This document shows positions 1-9,900 of a stretch of DNA of 33,500 bases, one piece after another. The notes under the pieces were generated by a model that was given only the letters and a program-made list of their open reading frames with translations, searched no databases and was not told where the DNA came from. The translations under genes were made by a program, and so were the position numbers. The stretch covers positions 20,457,150-20,490,649 of the forward strand of contig CM022665.1 in the NCBI GenBank assembly GCA_012295275.1. Direction: 5' to 3'. Each line of letters starts with the position of its first letter. The stretch's first letter is position 1. The DNA is from Chrysomallon squamiferum (taxonomy: Eukaryota > Mollusca > Gastropoda > Neomphalida > Peltospiridae).

Positions 1-1707
1 ATTACTTACTATTAATACATCATATGTTGCTGGTTGTGTTTTTGACTGTATCTGGAAAGAAGTTGAAAATAATTAATAATTCTGTTATTCTCATATATAT
101 ATATATATATATATATAGTTACATCATAAATAAATCAAATTTTAGCAGTGTCATAGAAACATTGGTCATCTTAAAACAAAGCTGTGTTAAACCAAATTTT
201 TATAAAAAAAACTTACAAAAACACTCATTTCATGAGTGTGTTGAAACAACACAAAGACCATTGCAAAACTGATACAAAATTAATGTTTTTTACTATTAAG
301 TTTTAGCCTAAGATAATTATACTGACAGGTAACTGTTCTTGTGTATGTTTAGAATAAATTTTCAGTGAAATACACTTGGACACTTTCTTTTGAAACTTGA
401 AAAACATAAAATTATTTTGTTGTATTTATTTATTTTATTATTATGATTTTTTTTTTTTTTTTTTTTTGACTGATAACTTCGTGTCCTGTCTTTTAAAATC
501 TTCTTCAGTCTCTGAAGCTGACTGTAGAGTGTTTGAAATTATAAAAATACTGTTAATAATGAAATAGAAAACATTACGGCATTTGTCATGCCATTAATAT
601 TTTACCAGATGTGCTTGTCAAATAAATTGGGGGAAAAATTTAAAATAACTACATCAAGAATTCTAAAAATGGCAAGATTTATATATAAAGTTTGTATAAA
701 ATAAATTTTAGGAATATATATTTTCTGTATGCATAGAACAAATGTAAAAGTAGAAATGGGTAATGTATTCTGCCAGGTGTCAAATAAAAATAAATAATAC
801 ACATCTATAATATTAAAAATAATACATAGTGTAATAGTATAAATATTCAGTTTTAATAATATAAATAATGCACAGTTTTAATTTGATAATTACAGTGTGT
901 AAGAATGTTATAATATGCACTGTAATAGAAATAATATGCAGATTTATAATTAAATAATACATAGTTATGAAACTATAAATACTACATGGTGTTACAATGT
1001 AAATGATAGTGTAATATAAATAATTAATAGTATTAATATTTAAAAATGCACATAATATTAAAAGATAATATTAAAATTATTATTATCTCTTCTGGAGATA
1101 TGTATAGTTATTTCAGTATATTTAATATACTTTTTAAAGTAATTGTTTTATTTGTTTATTGTTAATGTGTTCTTGTGGTGGCAGTAACACCTATTCGGAT
1201 ACTTGAGATGTTCTATCAGATGATATTAAATATATTTATGATTACCTAGTCTTTTGTTTACCACAATCACCTAATTTTTGAATGTATCATTCTGTTTTCA
1301 TTATTTTTTACTTCACCATCAAAGCCAACATAAAAAGAGAAATGGCAGCAGAAAAAAGATAACTACAACATACCTGTTATTTTCATACTTTGTAATTAGC
1401 AAAGATTTTGTGTACTGAATAAAATAATTTAGAAATGTTGAAAATGTGAGATTGTACCACATCAGTGATAATTATTACATTACAATGCTAATTTTCTTTA
1501 TTTTTCACTAATTATTTCTTGTTTCTTGTAAATACTATAGACTTCAAAAAAAAAAAAAAAAAATGTTTCTATGAGTTTCTTTAAGAAAATATTATGTTAA
1601 TAAATAGCATGTGAAAGTAACTGAATGGTTTGAAGACTTGTCCAGCTTAAGAATAAAAATTCATTAATTTCAAACATTGTTACTAAATGCTCTAATTATA
1701 TATGTAA

Positions 1708-1985
1708 TTAACCCTTTTTAACTCCTTAAAATAAGATTGCAGTCTTCTTGATTAAATGGGTGAACCTAAAAGCCCCTTGGGGCTTGTTATTTCAGAAATC
1801 ATTGCGGAGGCAATTTAACATTTAATGCCATTGGCCAGATCATTCCAACTGAGCCAATCAGAATATAGTATATCAGTGCAGTTTGAATAATGAGTTACCT
1901 CTTTTAATGAGTCTTTCTTTATAATTGCATTGTAGTGCTTCAGGCCACAACACACTAAATATGTTGTTGTTGTTAAAAGGGTTAA
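1708..1985. mobile_element. piggyBac-like MITE flanked by TTAA
   Basis: The left end reads TTAA (1708-1711) then CCCTTTTTAAC (1712-1722). The right end reads GTTAAAAGGG (1972-1981) then TTAA (1982-1985). The ends are inverted repeats differing by one T, begin with CCC and end with GGG, and are bounded by TTAA on both sides, which is the piggyBac signature (TTAA target duplication, CCC..GGG termini). The 270-bp interior has no coding capacity and is less AT-rich than its surroundings. It contains a compact palindrome, AAGCCCC-TT-GGGGCTT, at about 1770-1785, and two CCAAT-like motifs. Two more AAGGGTTAA ends lie just outside at about 2047-2054 and 2073-2080, perhaps remnants of related copies. 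It would be a non-autonomous element mobilised in trans. Confidence 0.55.
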
Positions 1986-2085
1986 TACAAATTTAATTTT
2001 GTCACTCTAGTAGATACAGCACACAGCTAAATGTTGTTGGATTACAAGGGTTAATTCAGATTTAGTGTCACAAGGGTTAATTGCC
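1976..2085 (+). repeat. three direct repeats of an AAGGGTTAAT motif
   Basis: AAGGGTTAAT occurs near 1978, 2047 and 2073. The first two copies are followed by similar sequence (an aAATTTAAT/aGATTTAGT block, then GTCAC). The first copy is the right end of the piggyBac-like element, so the others may be extra terminal copies or a decayed neighbouring insertion. Confidence 0.45.
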
Positions 2086-3287
2086 ATACGGCAGTTGTTG
2101 TCAACTGGTACAATCAGTTGCTTGTCTGCCACTTTTGAAATCAAAATAGAGATTTTTAGTGTTTTAAATATTTGTTTATTACTGTAAATATAACTCGGTG
2201 TTTTGTTTTAGTAAGCACCGGAATAGTTTGTGTATCAGTATTAAATAAGTATATCTTATTCACTTTCTTATTTATAAACACATTCATCACATTCATATTT
2301 AAACACAGTTTTATCATTTCTCTCACAAAATCAGGATGAAGGGTAGGTAACTGCAGGAAGTAGTGTGTCCTCTCAAAACTGAGATGATTTTAAATGTGTC
2401 TGTTACCTGCAGGAACTCATGGAAGGTGGTATAGTATCCACATGGAAATTAGCGCATTTTAAACATGTTTACTACCAAAGTTTTAACATTTAAGACTTGC
2501 AGTTGAACATACATTTTCAAGCTTTGCATTAGTAAACTGTGACTTTCAGTCTGAATCCCAATTTACTCCTTCACGTTGCAGTAACATTTAGAAAAAGACT
2601 TTGTAATAATTGAACTTACTCCTTCAGAATTTGGGTTTAGACCTTGTGTCTAGATTTGTTTCTTACTGATCTGCACAATATACCTTTTATCACTACTGTA
2701 CATAATTCATCTATTTTATGATCTCTGATGAAATTCTCCTAAGTGTTTAATATGCATTACATCAATATCTGCACTTCTAACAATCCTGATGAAGTTAAAA
2801 TGTCATTGAGCAGGTTTGAAGAGAATTCTCTCAATTTCTCAAATATCAATTCAACAAATGTTCTTGTTTTTTTCTGTTACAATGGGAGAGGGCATTTCTA
2901 CACATTAAGCACTTACACCTTTTTGTAATATTCCTTGCAAATATTGATTTGATTGAAATAAAGAACATTATTAAGATATTTAGTGAGAAGTAAGTTCTTC
3001 CAAATCTTACTGCATATTTCAAAAACTGTATCTGTATTTGTCAAAAACTGCAATGCTTCTCTTACAGAGAATAAATTATTATTTTTTTTTTTTTAAAGTA
3101 ATAGAGATATGATTCTAATTACATATGTTCCTGGTATTTTTAACCAGCATCTGATTGTTTTTATGTGAAATACTTGTAAAAACTTAAATCAAACAAAGAT
3201 CTGATTTTTATTTCTGATTTACTTTTCACATTCCTGTTGTTGTGGGTTTTTTAATTCTAGTTTGATGTTTCCCTTTATGCACTATAA

Positions 3288-3515
3288 TTGTTTGTATTTT
3301 TACTTATTTATTTATTTATATTTCTGTGGGATTTTTTTGTTCGTTTATTTGTGTGGTTTTTTGAGGGGTTTTTGTTGGGATTTTTTCTTTTGCACAAAGA
3401 AGTAGGTTTTTTTATTTTTTTTATTTTGGGGGGGATTTTTTGTTTGTTTATTCATGGTTGTTGTTGGGTTTTTTTTTGGGGGGGTGTCGTTTTCTTTATC
3501 TTTTTTATTTTGGGA
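3288..3515 (+). repeat. G/T-rich low-complexity tract with long G runs
   Basis: About 230 bases that are almost only G and T on the plus strand, with runs of four to eight G (near 3364, 3427 and 3478) separated by T runs. Open frames across it encode only Phe/Trp/Gly/Val-rich peptides, which is expected from composition alone, so I do not call a gene. The G runs could form a G-quadruplex with long loops. Confidence 0.6.
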
Positions 3516-3645
3516 CCATCCATAACATACTCAGAGAGGTAGGGGAAGGTTTACCTGGTTAAAATGTGAACAGGACTGGGAGGTATGGTTTATTATCCAG
3601 ATACACATATTTGTTAATGTGAAAAATTCAACAACAGATTGATGA

Positions 3646-3796
3646 TCCTTATCCAAAATGCCTGGAACCTGAAATGTTTCAGATTTTGGAACATAAGGAT
3701 TTAACCAGAGAACAGGATTAAAGTTTATGCTAAACCATTTGAAAATTGTAAGATGTTATCATTACAAAATGTTTCGGATTTCATTTCAGATAAGGA
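3646..3796. mobile_element. short palindromic MITE fragment (pogo/Tigger-like ends)
   Basis: The left end TCCTTATCCAAAATG (from 3646) is matched at the right by the reverse complement TCCTTATCTGAAATG (ending 3796). The first eight bases match exactly and the homology continues imperfectly for about 35 bases. The terminal wording (CCTTATCCAAAATG.., ..TTTCAGATTTTGGAA) resembles ends of pogo/Tigger-type non-autonomous elements as I remember them, but no target duplication is clear. There is no coding capacity. Confidence 0.4.
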
Positions 3797-5143
3797 GTCC
3801 TCAGCCTGTAATAGCATCTTATTCAGATGTTTGCTTGAAACATTGAAATATAGTTCTTTTGTATGTTGAAGATTTTCAAATATTATTAGTGAAACATTTG
3901 TAAAATTACCAATTGTATCCAATTTAGATGAAACAAACAATGCATGTACATGGATGAATTACAATTTATATACTGCATATTTTATGGATGGTCTGTTTTA
4001 CTGTATATAAAATATATAAATTGGTTTCTTTTTGTTTTTTGGTTCTTTTGTAGCATGTGAAATATTCTATGTTTGTTCACCAGTATGTTTGTACTAGGTT
4101 TTAACATTAATGACTGACGATAAAATAAGTATATGCAGCAAAATAAAACTGAAATATTTATTCAGAAACGTTTTGAAAATGTACATATGTATGTAAATTG
4201 AGATTATTATTGTCAGTAAAAATAATAATTACTGATATGTGGAATGTGCAGGGATGTGTCATTAAGAAACGATGTTTGGACTGAGCCATGGTTGTGCCAA
4301 GAGAAATATTTGCAATATGTTTATGTGGTTTTTTTTGTGTTTTTTTATCACAAGATGCAAATCTAGTAATTTTCACAGGGAAGGGTGTCTAGCAGTTTTA
4401 TGGTATGAAATGTGTAGCTGTATATTCAGTTAATAGTTCTGGTAAACACAGTTAAATATATTGATTCTGACCATTATGAGTAGGTCAGTTATGAGATCAC
4501 TTTTTCCCCCTACCAAACAAAATACTTAATTATACTACATAGGATATTTGTGTTTATTTATGGTCTGGGTAACTTTTTTTTCTTAATTTAGTTTCTTTTG
4601 AAAATAAAACTAGAATGTATACTTTCTATCTCTGTTTATTTATTATGACATTTCTACCAGCTATTTGTAACCATAACAACAGTGATTTAAATGTCTGTAT
4701 ATATATTTCATTTTTATATATAATATAAAAAATTCCAGTTTTAGCAATATTGACTAAATAATGAATTATTCATGTTGCTTAATGAATATTCAATTAATTC
4801 AACAAATACTGGGAGATGAGAATTACTATTATTATTATTATTATTCCTACAATACACAGATTTAAAATAATTATTTATAAAATATTGTCATTGTGTTGTT
4901 AATCATTTTGTATTAGTGTGAGGGGTATGGGAAGGATTGGCAGACTGAAAATGAACTGTTTGGTTAAGAATGTTTTGAACTTTTGGGCTAGTACTTGTAA
5001 TTACTTTTGTAAAACATCCTGAACTTGGTAAAGATGTTGGAGAATTGTAAATCTTGCATGGATGTGCACATTATTCAATTATTTTTGTGTTGTTAATTAT
5101 CAATGATGTATGTTTATAATAGTTACATAATTTTATTAGACTG

Positions 5144-5149
5144 AATAAA
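5144..5149 (+). promoter_or_regulatory. possible polyadenylation signal AATAAA
   Basis: AATAAA follows several hundred bases of non-repetitive AT-rich DNA and is followed by a T-rich stretch. It could end the transcript of a gene to the left, but no coding exon of such a gene is visible in the window. Confidence 0.25.
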
Positions 5150-5267
5150 CAAAAAGAAAAAATGCTTTGTTTTAGTTTTCAATGAAACTTTTTTCTTCAT
5201 TTTTTATTTTTTTTTTTTTTTTTACATTTCTGTGTTGTTCTTTGACTTCTTATTGTTTTTGTTATTG

Positions 5268-5271
<4 letters not shown>

Positions 5272-5306
<35 letters not shown>
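5272..5306. repeat. (ATT)n microsatellite
   Basis: About eleven uninterrupted ATT units on the plus strand between T-rich and A-rich flanks. Confidence 0.9.
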
Positions 5307-6022
5307 AGTAAAACTAAAGAAAAAGAAAATAACTATTTAATTGCAACAACTCACACTAATTATTTATGAATAAACTGGCAAACCATTTCGAGCAGAATGG
5401 TAATATTTTTATTTACTTATTTCAATTTCAATTTGAGATTAAAGAGAAAAATAAAAACTTTTTTTACTGTTTAATTTTATCAGACATTTAAATGTAATTA
5501 TACACTCTTACAGATAAAGAATAGTTTACATATGTTATCTTTCAAGAATATGTACATTTATTTTATTTGAAGTTAATACGTATAAATTGAGTTGTAAGCG
5601 TTATCTTCCTTTAGAAAGCATTCCAATCTCACACCCATTCCCCCACACATTTTTAAAGATAAGCTGTATTAGTTAGACAAACGCTGACAGTTGGGTCATG
5701 TTTCCAAAACTTCAATTCCATAGAAATATAATTTAATTAGATATACTAACTGATTGTTATTAAAGTGTAATATTAATTTTAAAATAAACACAGAATTTAT
5801 ATCTGTGTCAAAAAGCACAATAAACAGAGGACCGAATTTGAGAACAGAAAATTACAAAGAAAAGAAGAACAAGAAAAAATACAATTAAAATAAATAAAAA
5901 GATAAATTTTACAAAATGCATTTGGTGTAATTCATGTGTATATATATGTATGTATGTGTGTGCATGTATGTATCTACGTATGCATATTTCTTTTCTTTTT
6001 TTCCTTTTTTTTCCCCCATGCA

Positions 6023-6036
6023 TTTTTTTTTTATTT

Positions 6037-6073
<37 letters not shown>

Positions 6074-6127
6074 CATTTGGGATCTCTTCATTTGAAATCT
6101 CTCTCTTTCTCTCTCTTTCTCGCGGGC
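6023..6127. repeat. poly-T tract followed by (CT)n-like tract
   Basis: A long T tract with one ATTTTA interruption (to 6073) is followed by a CT-rich tract at about 6098-6120. Overlapping open frames on both strands (Phe-rich or Lys-rich) are only translations of these homopolymers. Confidence 0.85.
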
Positions 6128-6924
6128 GTGTGTGCATATGATAGCAGGTATTTTAATTATTAAAACTTTGAGCATGTAGGTCGCGTGCTAATGAAATGCA
6201 TCGATGGTAATACGCACATTTTAAGCATCTATTATTGTTTTACGTTGTATCCTGAATATAGTTTTGAAACGTACTGATTAACTTAGATGTCCGAAGTTGG
6301 TCTATTCTTACTTTTTCAGATGGTTAAACTTTAGAAGCGTATCGCGATTAACAAAGAAGGAAATTACAACAACAGAAACAAAAAAAATGTCGTCCACTTG
6401 GGTATTGAAAATATTTTGTTTTTGTTTTCGTTAATATTTTAATATAAGTCTGATGATTGAAAATATATGCATCAAAAAGTGATGGTCATAGAATCTGTGA
6501 TTATTGCTACAACATCAGTTTTAAGCAGGATAAGTTGTTGTTAATTTTGAAAAACGAATTATCGCCGACTCATGTCTCTTGACTGTTACTTGTTAGTGTT
6601 ACTGTTAGTGTTAAACTTCGACTGAGTCTTCATCTTGTTTTTATTGTTTCGAAGACGACAATTCTGCATTATTTATGTATTTATTTATTTTTATTAGGGA
6701 AACATTAAATTTATAAAAGGGAATAAGTGATTATACATGCATGTAAATCAAATTTAAAGATACTTCATAATCATATAGATTATAGTTTATCTTGATATCG
6801 AATAGAAAATCAAAGTATTTTCAGATCACCAGTTTTTTTAGTCAGCTTACTGATCGTAATCATCTAATCCGACAAAAATCTTAATAAATTGCAGAATCTT
6901 TGGTTTTGATGGTCAGAAACGGCT
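6120..6924 (+). promoter_or_regulatory. SON upstream region / probable promoter and 5' UTR
   Basis: From about 6120 CpG dinucleotides become frequent against an otherwise CpG-poor background (TCGCGGGCG near 6120, GTCGCGTGC near 6180, TATCGCG near 6342, ATCGCCGAC near 6560). This is the usual contrast between unmethylated promoter DNA and the flanks. No TATA box or initiator is convincing. A possible 3' splice site (AATAAATTGCAG) ends at 6894, so a 5' UTR intron could precede the first coding exon. A TGA in frame with the start codon at 6907 argues against a longer N-terminus on this exon. Confidence 0.4.
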
Positions 6925-9900
6925 ATGGATGTGCAGTTACCACCCTTGGATGTCATTCCTCTTCCAGAGGAAGTTAAAGGCAATAGTTCTACTGCCCAGT
7001 CAGTGGAATCAGATGTTTCAAATGACAGGTTAGAGAGAAAACAAGAAGAAAGTAAAGATGATGACATGTCATCCAATTCAGGTGAGAAAAAAACAAAATT
7101 GGATGCCAAAACGTTACTGAATTCAGTTTTAGAAAAACAGAGACCCGGAGAGATACAGGGGACAGAATCAAGAGATGGTGATAATACTATCAGCATTACA
7201 GTCTCTGGTGGAAGTGAGATGGCAGCTGCATCTAGCAAGTCACAAACAATTGTGGATGAATTGTTTAAAGATTTTCTTGCATTTAAGATGCAGCAAGATG
7301 AAAAGCTGAAGCAGCGGGGGTCAAAATGACTGATAGTTCTCAGTTGGCCCACTCAATGGAAGAGATGAGTAAGCTTCTTGATGAAGAAATAAATTTACTT
7401 CTGCACACACAGAAATCTCAGAAAAGAGATTCTCATTCACCTTCATACAAAAAGAAAAAGAAGAAACATGAACACAGGCATCATGATGAAAGAAAAAGCT
7501 ACGAAGATCGTAAAGAACGAAAACACAAACATGACGAGAAGGATGGTAGAGATGGAGACAGGAAGAAAAGAAGAGAGGATGATGAGAGGAAAGACAAAAA
7601 TGACTGTAAGAGAGAGAAAGGGAGAGAATCAAGACATGACCGAGAAAAGCATCCAGAAATGGCAGAATCTGGTAGACACCAGACAACTCTTGATAAAGTA
7701 AAGAAAGATGAATCTAGCAAATTGTTGAATGAAGGGAAAGAGGAACACAGAACTTCTGATCAGACACATTCAGAAATACTGCAGGCATCTGGTGAAAGTA
7801 ACAAAATGTTAGAAAGTGTTCATGTTGCTGCAGCTGGTCACTGTGATAAATTAAAACAAAAGTCAGAAGCACCAGATGATAAAATTACAAAATGTGCTGA
7901 ACCTGGTGCAGTGAATGTTGCTGAAGAAAAAGGTGGAGTGTATTTAGAGTTGCAGAAAAAGAACTTGGGTTTGAAAGTTTCTATCAGTGAAGAAAGCACT
8001 GCAAGGATAGTGTCAGGACAATCAGGTGACTGTAAGAAGAGTAAACCACTGGAAGATGGTGAGATATGATAATCTAGTTTGTGTAGAACAGGAGACTGTT
8101 AATAATTCTTACATTCTGATACAGTACAGTGAAGACTGTTATACAGTATCTATTTATTTATTTATTTAATTTTGTTTTTCTTTCATAGATATTTATCTCT
8201 GTATTTATCCATAATATGTGCTGATGTCAAAAACTCTTTAATTATTATTAATAAGTAATATAATAATTATAAAAAATATTATTATTTTTTTCTAATTTTT
8301 TTATTTTTTTAAAGAAATGTATCAAAGTTATGAATATTGATAAAATGAAATGAAAATGTTTTCTTCAGGAGAAGTGAGCTCAACATCCACTAACAGTTCT
8401 GACAGTGATGCCAGTGATGATGATGATGTTGCAGATGGAATTCCATCTGGGTCTGGTTCACTTTCAGAGAGCGACAGGGAAAGCAGGTCTTCAAAGTCAA
8501 AGAAGAAAAAGAAGAAGAAGCACAGACACAAGAAGAAGAAGAAGTACAGAAGCAAAGACAAGAGTGTGAAGGAAGAGAAAAAGGACAAATCAAGAAGTGA
8601 TGAGAAGACACGTTCTAAGTCAAGGTATAAGAAAAGGTTTTGTTGTGTACTTGTTTTTGTAAATATAACAGCTATTTTATTTAGTGCAGATTATGAAAAA
8701 ATTAAAAATATCAAAAAAAATTCAGAATTGAATAAGAAGAAGAAATAAGACGGCTACAATTCAGTTTAAAGGTTTTTGAATATAACATATTTTGTATTGT
8801 GTACAAATATAATAACTACATTGTTGTAGATTATGAAAAAAAAAAAATGGGCTTTAACTTAATTTAAAAGGTTGAGAATTCAAATTTTTCTTGTGTTTTT
8901 TACATGCATATTTACAGATATATTATTTCCTGCAGATCAGAAAGAAGGGTTTTGTACTTGTAAATACAACAGCTACATAATTTACTACAAATTATATATT
9001 TTTTAAAAGTTCTTCTATAACTTAGTTTAAGCATTGTGAATTCATGTTTTTGTTGGGTTTTTAACTTGTAAATATAACAGCTACATAATTTTACTACAGA
9101 TTATTTTTTTAGTAAAAACTAATGAGAAAGAGATAAAAGTGGGCTGTCCATTCTAGATTTTGTACTTTTAAATATATACTAACTACTTTTAAATATATAA
9201 ATGCAAAAAAAAGGATAAAATGTAATATAATTTATTTTAAAAGTTGTGAATTTATCATAGTCCACTTCTGTTTTCATTCATATAATAAATTAAATGCACT
9301 GTTATTTGACTGAGGTCAGTGATATACCTCAGTATCAGCTACTGATCTCAACTGAGACAGATGATGAAGGTACAAAAAAGTCGATTGTACTCCAAAGTGC
9401 CTTGTTACCCATTCATATTATATACTTTGTGACATTTTATTTTGATAATAATTAATACAGGTTCATGACCTTTATCCGAGATCACAAAATTCAGAATGTT
9501 CCAAAATTCAAAAAGGTTTCCAAACAGCCAGAAAAAAAATATATATCTGACAGGTTTTGGGTGGTTTAGGATGTATAAATTCTGAAAAAAAATATTATTG
9601 AAAAAATCCTGTGTATCAACTGCAAATGTAATATAAATGAAATTTTTGTTTAGACTTAAATTCTGAAATCTGATCCCAGTCATTTTGGAAATGTATTGAG
9701 TGTTAATAAACAGACATATTCATTGACTTTTATTATTATTATTATTTTATTTTTTTTATTATATTTAATATTATCAGAATAAAGATCAGAAGTATAATTA
9801 AACTTAGAAAGAAGTCAAAGACATTTAGACTGAATGTCTGAATGTTTAGCAGTACATGAACTCATTCGCTTTAAATGGCATAAAAGGCAGATATTTTACA

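Larger units (their letters stand above)
1..5170. other. AT-rich non-coding region upstream of SON
   Basis: No open reading frame here looks like a conserved protein; the longest are short and biased by A/T or G/T runs. The stretch holds an (AT)n run near 94-116, poly-T and poly-A tracts (about 450-468, 1546-1562, 5202-5223), an AT-rich degenerate repeat at about 800-1080, two small inverted-repeat elements listed separately, a G/T-rich tract and an (ATT)n run at 5272-5306. The last kilobase is less repetitive and ends in an AATAAA at 5144-5149 on the plus strand, so part of it could be the 3' UTR of a gene lying left of the window. That is inference only. Confidence 0.5.

Noticed and set aside
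2743-2928. 61-codon ORF left of SON
   Set aside because: No splice-site or homology support, and length is within chance expectation for this composition.
3288-3542. 84-codon hydrophobic ORF suggesting a membrane protein
   Set aside because: It is Phe/Trp/Gly/Val/Leu-only because the DNA is G/T-only; no conserved motif.
5808-6175. Lys-rich and Phe-rich ORFs around 6000
   Set aside because: They arise from a poly-T/poly-A tract and CT/GT microsatellites.
6864-7352. 162-codon minus-strand ORF opposite SON exon 1
   Set aside because: It is the antisense shadow of a Ser/Asp/Glu-rich coding exon and has no independent support.
7326-8058. Separate second gene starting at ATG 7326, overlapping the first frame by ATGA as in bacterial operons
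   Set aside because: The organism is a eukaryote, both halves resemble consecutive parts of SON, and the second half splices in phase into the rest of SON. A one-base indel is simpler.
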